Assembly (NCBI GenBank): GCA_947575935.1
Contig: CANPPM010000116.1
Location: 1 to 8,231 of the forward strand
Direction of reading: 5' to 3'
Origin: an uncultured Butyricicoccus sp.
GTDB taxonomy: Bacteria; Bacillota; Clostridia; Oscillospirales; Butyricicoccaceae
Length of the DNA: 8,231 nucleotides
Shown: piece after piece, positions 1-6,036 of the stretch
How the letters are laid out: each line of letters begins with the position of its first letter
How positions within the stretch are numbered: position 1 is the first letter of the stretch
Notes under the pieces: generated by a model
Told to the model about the DNA's origin: nothing
Databases searched by the model: none
What the model saw: only the letters and a program-made list of their open reading frames with translations
Made by a program: the position numbers and the translations under genes

Positions 1-666
1 GCCGGAAGAAGCCGCAGGCGCTGCAGCTGCCGGGGCGGGCGCAGACGAAGCAGGAGCAGGCTCTTCAGCATCCGTCTCCAGTCCAAAGCCAGCCACCAGT
101 TCTTTTGCAAGCTCGACCGACATGACATTCATAAACTCGCTTTTCAAGTCAGGTTCGATATCCAACGCAAACTTGACTACAACGATCGGCCCCTGTGGCA
201 CGGGCAGCCGCTCATTTTTAAACGCCTGCATATCGTCCAGATCAAAGGTCTGCGGTGTGGAAATATTGACCACCCTGCCAAGGAAATCAGAAAGCGCCGT
301 AGAAGCCGCGCCCATCATCTGATTCATAACCTCACAAACCGCGCTCAGCGTGAGATCATTGAGCACAAATTCCTCGTCAGGGGTCTCAGTCCCCATCAAG
401 ATATCAACAATGACTTTAATATCACTCATCTTGAGGATCATGATATTACTACCCTCAAGACCGGTTACGTATTTAATCTCTACACCAATTGCAGGCTCAA
501 TCTCACCCAGCTCAAAGTCCTCTGCATTTACCAGAGAGACAGTCGGTGTGGTGATATCGACCCGATGGTCGAGCATATTGGAAATCGCCGTTGCGGAAGA
601 GCCCAGACTGATATTGGTAATCTCACCGATCGCACTGATCTCCAATGGACTAAAAATATTACTCAT
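1..666 (-). CDS. fliY: Flagellar motor switch protein FliY, CheC-like N-terminal module (partial, 3' end outside window)
   Basis: FliY is a C-ring switch protein of Bacillota that also dephosphorylates CheY-P. Only the first 222 residues are visible; the C-terminal SpoA/FliN domain would lie beyond position 1. The visible part is a tandem CheC-like fold with two copies of the phosphatase motif S-x3-E-x2-N-x22-P: S11/E15/N18/P41 and S108/E112/N115/P138. Both look complete, so catalytic activity is inferred. From about residue 199 the chain becomes a Glu/Pro/Ala/Ser-rich linker, as expected between the CheC-like and SpoA domains. The ATG overlaps the end of fliM by 8 bases (ATGAGTAA), which suggests translational coupling, and a CAGGGAA sequence lies just upstream. 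Unlike Bacillus FliY, the protein begins almost directly at the CheC fold, without an LSQxEIDALL-like peptide. Reading it as free-standing CheC is less likely because of its place after fliM and its linker. Confidence 0.93.
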   Translation of the reverse strand, partial: MSNIFSPLEISAIGEITNISLGSSATAISNMLDHRVDITTPTVSLVNAEDFELGEIEPAIGVEIKYVTGLEGSNIMILKMSDIKVIVDILMGTETPDEEFVLNDLTLSAVCEVMNQMMGAASTALSDFLGRVVNISTPQTFDLDDMQAFKNERLPVPQGPIVVVKFALDIEPDLKSEFMNVMSVELAKELVAGFGLETDAEEPAPASSAPAPAAAAPAASSG

Positions 667-1675
667 TTCCCTGAATGTCCCTTCTTTCGGCGTTATGATA
701 GACCTGCTTTATTTTGACGGCCAAATGCTTCTCGCTGACGCCCATCAGCCCATCGAACCATTTGTGCCCGCCGATGCGCAGGAATACCGCGCTGTCTTTT
801 TTCTGGCTCAGATCAATGACGTCGCCCACATTAAGGTTATAGATATCGCGCAGCCGCAAGGTGGTACGCCCCAACTCAGCAACCACATCCAGACTGGAAT
901 CGCGCAGATGATCCATAATATCCTCTGAGCGGTCCTCGCCGACGGAGCGGCGCGCGGAAGTTTCCTGATTGATTTTTGTAAAAAGTGTCATTAGCATAGA
1001 GCCTGGAAGCACAATGCTGATACCGCCCTCGCAATTGGGAAATTTCAGCTTTAAATCGACCAGAACGACCGTCTCTTCCAAGCCGATTAAATGCACCAGC
1101 GTCGGATTACTTTCCACCCGACCAAATTCAAAATTCAGCTGTAAATAATTGTTCCAGCTTTCGCCCATGACGCCCACCAGCTCGCGCATCAGGCTCTCAT
1201 AAACGCATAAATCCAAATCGGTATACTCATAATCTTCGCCAACATCACTGTCAACATTACCGTTTCCACCCAGCAATCGGTCCATCATACTGACCATCAC
1301 GGGTGCATTGACATAAAACAGGATCGGATCCTCCTCATCCGCACCCTCCATACTGAGGTGGGCAACGGTCAGGACAGTTGAGTCTGACAAAGCATTTGAA
1401 AATTCAAAATAGCGCTGCTCCTCAACTGATTCAACCTCCACTTCACAAGTAGCGTGAAGCAGTCCGTTGATCCGCGTATTGATGATGCGGGAATAGTTAT
1501 CGTAGATACCGCTGATCATTTTCAAGCGGTCTTTTGTAAATTTCCGCGGGCTTTTGAAGTCGTATTTCCGGTATTTCTTTTCCGGCACTTCCTCCTGCGG
1601 TGGGGCAGCGCCCCCTCCGCCCCTCATTGAGCTGAGCAGCGCGTCGATCTGGCTTTGTGACAATTTCTCCGCCAT
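659..1675 (-). CDS. fliM: Flagellar motor switch protein FliM
   Basis: FliM is the C-ring protein that binds phosphorylated CheY and relays the signal to FliG. The 338-residue product has the usual family length. Residues 5-14 (LSQSQIDALL) are the classic CheY-P-binding peptide, followed by a Gly/Pro/Glu linker. The middle CheC-like domain spans about residues 40-235 and contains the LLGGNG signature near residues 134-139. The C-terminal SpoA domain spans about 255-325. The ATG at 1675 is preceded by AAAGAGGT at a normal distance. The gene begins 20 bases after motB and overlaps fliY by 8 bases. In many clostridial operons fliL sits just upstream of fliM; it is absent here. The identification rests on motif order and neighbours and is very secure. 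Confidence 0.97.
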   Translation of the reverse strand: MAEKLSQSQIDALLSSMRGGGGAAPPQEEVPEKKYRKYDFKSPRKFTKDRLKMISGIYDNYSRIINTRINGLLHATCEVEVESVEEQRYFEFSNALSDSTVLTVAHLSMEGADEEDPILFYVNAPVMVSMMDRLLGGNGNVDSDVGEDYEYTDLDLCVYESLMRELVGVMGESWNNYLQLNFEFGRVESNPTLVHLIGLEETVVLVDLKLKFPNCEGGISIVLPGSMLMTLFTKINQETSARRSVGEDRSEDIMDHLRDSSLDVVAELGRTTLRLRDIYNLNVGDVIDLSQKKDSAVFLRIGGHKWFDGLMGVSEKHLAVKIKQVYHNAERRDIQGNE

Positions 1676-1695
1676 CAGCTAACCTCTTTTCCTGT

Positions 1696-2571
1696 CTATT
1701 CCTGCGTATCTTCCCCTGGCACAACAGCTGTGGCATCGGCCACATTTACACCGGCCTCTGGCGTCCCCTGTTCGGACTGCGCCTGATTGCCTGCGCGGGT
1801 GGTATAATATTTTTCAACTGCGCCGCCGACGCCATCCTCTACATTACGTCCGGAAATTACAATCTCCACACGCCGGTTATGGCTGCGGGTTTGTGCAGTT
1901 GCATTCGAATCGATCGGACGGTGCTGTCCATAACCGACAGTTACAAAACGCTCACCCGGGATTGTAGTATTCCGCTGGATAAAGACCGCGGCCTCTGTGG
2001 CGCGGTTAGACGCCAGAAAACGGTCGACCATCGGGTTATTGGGCCGCTCAGGCTGAGCCTGGGCCGTATGTCCCATGATCCGGATCTCATCTATAGAATC
2101 CTTTTTCTGCTCCATTAACGCCGCAATACCGTTCAGAATCTCCTGTCCTTCCGTCCGAAGCTGGAAACTCTCGCCGTCAAAAAAAACCGCGTCATCAAAG
2201 GAAATGAAAATATAACCGTCCCCTTTGACTGTTTCCATACTCTGACCGGCGCCGCTCTGCTGCGCATACTGCACCAGCGCATCAAACAGCTCCTGTATAT
2301 CCTGATCGATCTCTTCCTGCTCGGATTTTGGCGGATCCTCTTCCATACCGGCGCCACCATACTGCTCTGCAGCAGGCCCTTCCTCACCGGCAGTTTCCGT
2401 ACGATCATGGACCGCATTCGGATTGAAGCTCTGCACCAGCGCAAGCCACTTCTGCTGATCAACACTGGAAATAGAGTACAGCAGCACGAAGAAGCACAGC
2501 AGCAGCGTCACCATGTCACCATAGGTATCCATCCAGTTTGCGCCGCCTTCGCCGCCCTTTTTCTTTTTCAT
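1696..2571 (-). CDS. motB: Flagellar stator protein MotB (PomB/MotS-like)
   Basis: MotB is the peptidoglycan-anchored stator subunit that carries the ion-binding aspartate. The 291-residue product has a short Lys/Gly-rich cytoplasmic N-terminus and one membrane helix at about residues 19-37, starting TYGDMVTLLLCFFVLL; D19 is the predicted ion-binding residue. A linker rich in Glu, Gly and Gln follows. An OmpA-like peptidoglycan-binding domain spans about residues 118-242, with IMGHT (165-169), SNRA (188-191) and HNRRVEI (231-237). A low-complexity tail of about 49 residues extends beyond that domain. The helix, with CFFVLL after the aspartate, is closer to sodium-type PomB than to Escherichia coli MotB as I recall them; coupling to sodium is an inference. 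The gene starts 18 bases after motA, with a GAGG-type ribosome binding site. Confidence 0.95.
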   Translation of the reverse strand: MKKKKGGEGGANWMDTYGDMVTLLLCFFVLLYSISSVDQQKWLALVQSFNPNAVHDRTETAGEEGPAAEQYGGAGMEEDPPKSEQEEIDQDIQELFDALVQYAQQSGAGQSMETVKGDGYIFISFDDAVFFDGESFQLRTEGQEILNGIAALMEQKKDSIDEIRIMGHTAQAQPERPNNPMVDRFLASNRATEAAVFIQRNTTIPGERFVTVGYGQHRPIDSNATAQTRSHNRRVEIVISGRNVEDGVGGAVEKYYTTRAGNQAQSEQGTPEAGVNVADATAVVPGEDTQE

Positions 2572-2589
2572 GCCTTGTCGCCTCGTTTC

Positions 2590-3408
2590 TTACTCGTCGC
2601 CTTTCCCCTTCTTGCCGCCGCCGTCGCTGTCACGCTTCTTCTGGGCGATAAAGGTATTCAGCTTTTCACGCAGGAGCTTGGGATTCTCACCGGCTTGAAT
2701 GCAGGTAATTCCCTCTACAATGATCATCTTACAGAGAACCTCTTCCTCATCACGGGAACGGAGGTTATTCGCAATCGGTCCAAAAATCATATGCGCAAGG
2801 ATACAGCCGTACAAAGTCGTAATCAACGCAACGCCCATGTCCTTACCAATAGAGGACGAGCCTCCCGAGCTCATATCCATATTCTGCAGCATATTAATCA
2901 GGCCCACCAGCGTACCGATCATACCAAATGCCGGTGCAACTGACGATCCCTTATCATACATCGCTGCGGCAGCCTCATGACGCGCCGACATACAGTCAAT
3001 ATCATTTTCCAAAATGCTACGGACACGGTCTGGGTCATTTGCGTCGACAATCAGCATAATCGCCTGCTTAAAAAACGGATCTTTCTGTTCCGCAGCCAAC
3101 CCTTCAAGGGCAAGAAGTCCATCCTTACGGGCTGCCTGTGCCAATTCAACCAGCTGGTCAATATAATACGCCGGATCGTTCTTCTTCACATTAAACATGA
3201 CCGCAAAATGCTTTGGAATCGCGGCCAGCATGCCCGCCGGGAAGCACGCAATGACAATGGCAATCGAGCAGCCAATAACGATCATAACGCTGGCGCCGTC
3301 GACAAAGTTCATAAGCTGCCCAAAATTATACGGTGGGAAACCGCCTGCCATGCCGAGTACGATAACGACGATACACAGCAGCAGGCCAATGATGTAAGTA
3401 ATGTTCAT
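2590..3408 (-). CDS. motA: Flagellar stator protein MotA (PomA/MotP-like)
   Basis: MotA is the membrane stator subunit that forms the ion channel with MotB and drives rotation against FliG. The 272-residue protein has four predicted membrane segments at about residues 3-22, 38-60, 156-176 and 191-213. The large cytoplasmic loop contains ARKDGLLALEG (93-103), whose R94 and E102 match the charged residues that contact FliG. P159 and P211 match the two conserved prolines. The stretch APAFGMIGTLVGL (158-170) and ALITTLYG (194-201) resemble PomA and MotP; T166 and T197/T198 occupy positions tied to sodium use in PomA. The tail after residue 256 is short and highly charged. The ATG at 3408 is preceded by CAGGAA. 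flbD lies 35 bases upstream and motB 18 bases downstream. Confidence 0.96.
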   Translation of the reverse strand: MNITYIIGLLLCIVVIVLGMAGGFPPYNFGQLMNFVDGASVMIVIGCSIAIVIACFPAGMLAAIPKHFAVMFNVKKNDPAYYIDQLVELAQAARKDGLLALEGLAAEQKDPFFKQAIMLIVDANDPDRVRSILENDIDCMSARHEAAAAMYDKGSSVAPAFGMIGTLVGLINMLQNMDMSSGGSSSIGKDMGVALITTLYGCILAHMIFGPIANNLRSRDEEEVLCKMIIVEGITCIQAGENPKLLREKLNTFIAQKKRDSDGGGKKGKGDE

Positions 3409-3436
3409 TCTTTATTCCTGCCCTTACTTGAATTGG

Positions 3437-3453
3437 CCGCCCGTCAGCGGCGG
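3437..3453 (-). other. Hairpin spanning the flbD stop codon
   Basis: In the RNA sense, CCGCC and GGCGG form a 5-bp stem around a 7-base loop (GCTGACG) that contains the flbD TGA stop codon. It is not followed by a U tract. A role in 3' end protection or coupling to motA is speculative, and a stem of this length could occur by chance in G+C-rich sequence. Confidence 0.4.
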
Positions 3454-3659
3454 TCTACAATAGTGAGCTCCCGATGGATATCCATGATCTTCGCATTATA
3501 CTCTGTGATCTTGCGGATGATCTCCTCCTCAGTCTCACGGACGAGATAATAATCGTGGTTCATCATAACCACCTTGCACTCTGGGATCAACTCAATACAC
3601 TCGATTTGGTTATGATTGATCAGAAAGCGTTCCTTGTTCATTTTTGTCAGAACGATCAT
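3444..3659 (-). CDS. flbD: FlbD/SwrD family flagellar protein
   Basis: This is a small FlbD-family protein of 71 residues, called SwrD (YlzI) in Bacillus subtilis, where it raises flagellar motor power by a mechanism tied to the stators. It is not the sigma-54 activator also named FlbD in Caulobacter. The family opening is visible as MIVLTKMN, followed by NHNQIECIE (15-23), a YLVRETEEEI segment (38-47) and a charged C-terminal helix. I chose the ATG at 3659 because AAGGAG lies 8 bases upstream and the family pattern begins there. An upstream in-frame ATG at 3713 would add 18 Gly/Pro/Ala residues and start within the leader hairpin, so I rejected it. Placement between flgE and motA is the usual clostridial arrangement and fits the link to the stator. 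Confidence 0.93.
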   Translation of the reverse strand: MIVLTKMNKERFLINHNQIECIELIPECKVVMMNHDYYLVRETEEEIIRKITEYNAKIMDIHRELTIVDRR

Positions 3660-3749
3660 ATCTCCCTCTCCTTCCGCCGCGGCTGGGGGGGCGGGGAGAG
3701 ATCCCCCGCCCACTGCCGTTCCAGCGTTCAGCTGTAAAGTAAACTACAA
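3660..3749 (-). other. flgE-flbD intercistronic leader with GC-only hairpin
   Basis: This 90-base spacer separates the flgE stop codon from the flbD start. It contains a perfect 8-bp G/C stem with arms GGGCGGGG and CCCCGCCC (plus-strand 3704-3711 and 3689-3696) around a 7-base loop. The RNA then continues with more C residues and no U tract, so it is not a classical intrinsic terminator. The CTCTCC of the loop and 3' arm (3695-3700) is complementary to GGAGAG in the flbD ribosome binding site (3666-3671), so an alternative pairing is possible. Whether either fold forms or matters is inference. Such hairpins can also protect the upstream mRNA segment or slow polymerase. Confidence 0.6.
3668..3673 (-). 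promoter_or_regulatory. Strong ribosome binding site of flbD
   Basis: The RNA-sense AAGGAG lies 8 bases ahead of the ATG at 3659, inside the purine-rich run GGAAGGAGAGGGAGAT. It decides the short start over the upstream ATG at 3713. Confidence 0.85.
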
Positions 3750-4877
3750 TTACCGCTTCATGTTGACAAGCTCTTCCAGCATGGAGTCGGTAACAGTGAT
3801 AATTCTGGTATTTGCCTGATAGCCGCGCTGCATCAGAATCATATTGGAAATTTCCTGTGCCAGGTCAGTACCTGAACTCTCCAAACCACCGCTGATGACC
3901 TTTGTACCACCGCTATGCCCGATCTCCGTGGTATTCTGGTTATCCTGCCCATTGCCTGCGCCGCCGGTCGCACCTTCCGAACGATGGTTCGTAATCAGGC
4001 CGCCCATACTGGTAATATGAAGGTTGCCCGCTCCATCCAAGGCCTTGAAATAGCGGCCGTCCACATGGGTCAGACCCTCAGGGTTATCGACCTGGCCAAG
4101 CGCAATCTGGCCAATAATAACCGGGGTATCCGTCTCTTTTGTAACGCCCTGGATCCGCCCTTCCGGACTGATTGTAATGCTGTCAAGCAGCACGCGCTCA
4201 TAGGTAACGCCCTCATCGTCACCTTCCTGGCCGGTTACGTCTACCACTCTGCCGCTTTCATCTACTGTCGGATATACGATCGTCTTATTGCCGTTCGCGT
4301 CGGTCCGTACCATCGGAAGACGCAGTTCGGTCAAATTAGGCTGCAGCGCCGCACCAGTCGTCGCCCCATCACCGCCAGCAGCACCGCCTTCCGCTGTCTT
4401 CGTTGCATATGCAAAACCATAGACTACTCGGCCCTGATCGTCGGTTAAATATCCCTTGGGGTCGAACTTCAGGCGGCCCAAACGGACCAAATCAAGCGAA
4501 CGCGCAGAACTCGTGGTACCATTGGTCGCAAGACCATCGGTAAAGGGTCCCATATTCTTTTCGCCAACCATCAGGAAACCGTCGCCATCGATACAGATAT
4601 CCATCTCACGGCCGGTCGGAGAATAGTTCTTCGAGCTCATATCCATATCGATTGAACCAATCGAACAACCGTAGCCAATCTGCGCCGGATTAACGCCGCC
4701 CGAGCTGTCTGTACCGTCCGAACCGCCACGCGAGGTGGTATAAAGCGATTCCTTAAACGTATAGCTCGAAGCCTTAAAGGCATTTGTATTTACATTGGCG
4801 ATATTGTTGCCAATAACATTCATCGCACTCATGTGCGTCTTCAGTCCGGCAACCGCCGAGTACATAGCGCCAGTCAT
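3750..4877 (-). CDS. flgE: Flagellar hook protein FlgE
   Basis: FlgE polymerises outside the cell into the curved hook, which joins the rod to the filament. The 375-residue product is in the usual range for hook proteins. Its N-terminus, MYSAVAGLKTHMSAMNVIGNNIANVNTNAFK, is split here as MYSAVAGL (5-12), NVIGNNIANVNTNAFK (20-35), the flagellar rod/hook signature. GDGFLMV (98-104) marks the central FlgE/F/G-like region. The C-terminal polymerisation segment is at about 330-373, with QRGYQANTRII (350-360) and LVNMKR at the end. Two low-complexity stretches, about 164-178 and 298-325, are probably surface loops. I chose the ATG at 4877 because the family signature starts there. An in-frame ATG at 4946 would add 23 unrelated residues and lie inside the leader hairpin region. 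GGAG lies 13 bases upstream, a long spacing. Confidence 0.95.
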   Translation of the reverse strand: MTGAMYSAVAGLKTHMSAMNVIGNNIANVNTNAFKASSYTFKESLYTTSRGGSDGTDSSGGVNPAQIGYGCSIGSIDMDMSSKNYSPTGREMDICIDGDGFLMVGEKNMGPFTDGLATNGTTSSARSLDLVRLGRLKFDPKGYLTDDQGRVVYGFAYATKTAEGGAAGGDGATTGAALQPNLTELRLPMVRTDANGNKTIVYPTVDESGRVVDVTGQEGDDEGVTYERVLLDSITISPEGRIQGVTKETDTPVIIGQIALGQVDNPEGLTHVDGRYFKALDGAGNLHITSMGGLITNHRSEGATGGAGNGQDNQNTTEIGHSGGTKVISGGLESSGTDLAQEISNMILMQRGYQANTRIITVTDSMLEELVNMKR

Positions 4878-4890
4878 ATAATAAAAACTT

Positions 4891-4899
4891 CTCCTCTCT
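4891..4899 (-). promoter_or_regulatory. Ribosome binding site of flgE, long spacing
   Basis: AGAGAGGAG in the RNA sense is a good anti-16S match, but its GGAG core is 13 bases from the ATG at 4877, longer than the usual 5-10. The intervening codons TTT TAT TAT offer no alternative start, so the ATG at 4877 stands. Confidence 0.7.
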
Positions 4900-4914
4900 G
4901 AATTGAAGCCAGGC

Positions 4915-4939
4915 GGCAGAAAGCAATCCGCTTCCTGCC
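4915..4939 (-). other. Strong hairpin in the flgE leader
   Basis: In the RNA sense the arms are GGCAGGAAGC (4939-4930) and GCTTTCTGCC (4924-4915), giving 10 continuous pairs with one G-U, around the 5-base loop GGATT. It ends 37 bases ahead of the flgE ATG and 15 bases before the GAGAGGAG ribosome binding site. No U tract follows, so termination is unlikely. A role in mRNA stability, processing or translation of the hook gene is inference. Confidence 0.65.
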
Positions 4940-4969
4940 AAAGCATCCATTTCGGACCTGCTTTTTTAC

Positions 4970-4987
4970 CTGTAAAACGATTTACAG
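4970..4987 (-). other. Hairpin spanning the stop codon of the TIGR02530 gene
   Basis: RNA-sense arms CTGTAAA and TTTACAG form a perfect 7-bp stem around the loop TCGT. The TAA stop codon is part of the 5' arm. An A-rich stretch, not a U tract, follows, so a terminator is unlikely on this strand. Confidence 0.55.
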
Positions 4988-5377
4988 CAGCACGGCAGCA
5001 TCAATATTCGTAAAAATCTTTTCTTTCATCTCATCCTGCGAGATAGTCGTAATCACTCTGTTGTGCGGAACGTTGATAATAAACGCTTGCTCCCCGCCGA
5101 GTGCAAGAATATTCACCGCGCCCTTTTCCGATGCCCGCCCGATCGACCCGGCCAACTTATCCATCAGCTCAGGGGTCAGCTCGATACCGCGCTCCTCAAC
5201 ACGAGTCAGCGCGTGCTTGGAAAAGTTTAATGGCTGCTGTGCGGTCTGCGCCTGTTGAAGCTGCTGCTGAAGCATCGCGCCAAAGCTCTGCTGCGGCTGT
5301 GCTTCCCTTTGCGGTGCGCTACCTTTGCGCAAAGCGCCTCCCGCCGGTGTAATGCGGTCGATCACTGCTGCATACAC
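4982..5377 (-). CDS. TIGR02530-family flagellar operon protein, function unknown
   Basis: The 131-residue product matches the small family annotated as a flagellar operon protein (TIGR02530), found between flgD and flgE in many Bacillota. I know of no settled function. It has no signal peptide or membrane segment. The N-terminal third is rich in Gln and Ala (about residues 24-48). The conserved part follows, with LNFSKHALTRVEERGIEL (50-67), a KGAVNILAL segment (85-93), NVPHNRVITTI (102-112) and the terminal FTNIDAAVLL (122-131). The start is a GTG at 5377, only 6 bases after the flgD stop codon. A second in-frame GTG at 5365 is 11 bases after GGAGG and is equally plausible, which would shorten the protein by four residues. 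The tight spacing suggests co-translation with flgD and a job in hook assembly; this is inference. Confidence 0.88.
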   Translation of the reverse strand: MYAAVIDRITPAGGALRKGSAPQREAQPQQSFGAMLQQQLQQAQTAQQPLNFSKHALTRVEERGIELTPELMDKLAGSIGRASEKGAVNILALGGEQAFIINVPHNRVITTISQDEMKEKIFTNIDAAVLL

Positions 5378-5383
5378 CTCCCG

Positions 5384-5998
5384 TTATTCCTTCGGGGCGA
5401 CGTCTGCGCCGTTATCTCCGGCCGCGTTATTATCCTCAATCGGTCCAGTTTCAGTTGATGTGTCCCCGCCAGGCTCCGGCGTGGTCGAATCCCCGTCCGC
5501 ATCAGGTTTTTCCGTATCGGTTCCAGGCTTATCGCTGCCGTCCACATTGGGCATGCGGCCAACTGCCATAATATCTGATACCAGATAGATGTCATCCCCA
5601 ATAAAAATAACCTGCTTGCCGTCAAGCTGTCCGGTACCGGTAACAACGCCGGTAATCTCCTTCATATCCGTAAAATCGGAATTGTAAACGCCAACTGTAA
5701 CTTCCTTGCCAATTAGAGAAGCGCCATAGGTCATGTTCGTGCTGTCGCTGATCAGCTGGCTGATATCAGTAATCGCTTGAATCACCGACATCTGCACCAT
5801 CTGCGTCATCATAGTAGAAGTGTCCGCAGGATTATCAATATCCTGATTCTGGAATGTCGCAACCATCAGCGTCAGGAAATCAGTCATGTCCAGGCTGGTA
5901 CCAGCTTTTTTATTGGTGGACTTTTTTGCTTGATAATACTGATTGCTGATATTAATCTGATTATTAAGATTATCATACGGATTTGTTGCTATCGCCAT
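5384..5998 (-). CDS. flgD: Hook cap protein FlgD with acidic C-terminal tail
   Basis: FlgD caps the growing hook and is needed for FlgE to polymerise. The 204-residue product has the FlgD N-terminal pattern at about residues 35-82 (DMTDFLTLMVATFQNQD followed by NPADTS and QMSVIQAITDIS). A second conserved part is at about 93-146, with ASLIGKEVTVGV and IYLVSDIMAVG, typical of the short FlgD form of Bacillota. From about residue 151 to the end runs a 54-residue tail of Asp, Glu, Gly, Thr and Pro with no recognisable fold. The ATG at 5998 has AAAGGAAG about 10 bases upstream. It lies 38 bases after fliK and 6 bases before the TIGR02530 gene. Like other hook-cap proteins it should be exported by the flagellar secretion system, so no Sec signal is expected and none is seen. 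Confidence 0.94.
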   Translation of the reverse strand: MAIATNPYDNLNNQINISNQYYQAKKSTNKKAGTSLDMTDFLTLMVATFQNQDIDNPADTSTMMTQMVQMSVIQAITDISQLISDSTNMTYGASLIGKEVTVGVYNSDFTDMKEITGVVTGTGQLDGKQVIFIGDDIYLVSDIMAVGRMPNVDGSDKPGTDTEKPDADGDSTTPEPGGDTSTETGPIEDNNAAGDNGADVAPKE

Positions 5999-6036
5999 AA
6001 TGATATCGCTTCCTTTCTAAAAAATTGATTCCAGGT

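Larger units (their letters stand above)
4878..4981 (-). other. flgE 5' leader, 104 bases
   Basis: This is the longest gap in the window and lies just ahead of the hook gene. It holds the distal arm of a stop-codon hairpin (4970-4987), a strong 10-bp hairpin (4915-4939) and the flgE ribosome binding site. I see no convincing sigma-A, sigma-D or sigma-54 promoter. A possible short reading frame from the ATG at 4950 runs into flgE in another frame and has no family resemblance. Confidence 0.6.

Noticed and set aside
1..66. Repetitive-looking GC-rich stretch at the window start
   Set aside because: It encodes the Ala/Pro/Ser linker of FliY with mixed synonymous codons, so it is a low-complexity protein linker and not a DNA tandem repeat.
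350..928. Long plus-strand reading frame of 192 codons across the fliY-fliM junction
   Set aside because: It runs opposite to two genes with clear family motifs, shows no recognisable domain and has no supporting ribosome binding site. It is a shadow of the real genes.
2407..3549. Plus-strand reading frames of 178 and 190 codons opposite motA and motB
   Set aside because: They have His/Asn/Arg-rich composition typical of antisense translation of hydrophobic genes, and no family resemblance.
3660..3713. N-terminal extension of FlbD starting at the ATG at 3713
   Set aside because: The added 18 residues are Gly/Pro/Ala/Glu-rich translation of the GC hairpin and ribosome binding site. The family start and a strong ribosome binding site support 3659.
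4919..4941. Sigma-54 promoter-like TGGCA...TTGCT ahead of flgE
   Set aside because: The GG and GC elements are separated by 13 bases instead of the strict 10, and the same bases form the arms of the 10-bp hairpin.
4878..4946. N-terminal extension of FlgE from the ATG at 4946
   Set aside because: The 23 added residues do not resemble FlgE and are translated from the structured leader; the hook signature begins at 4877.
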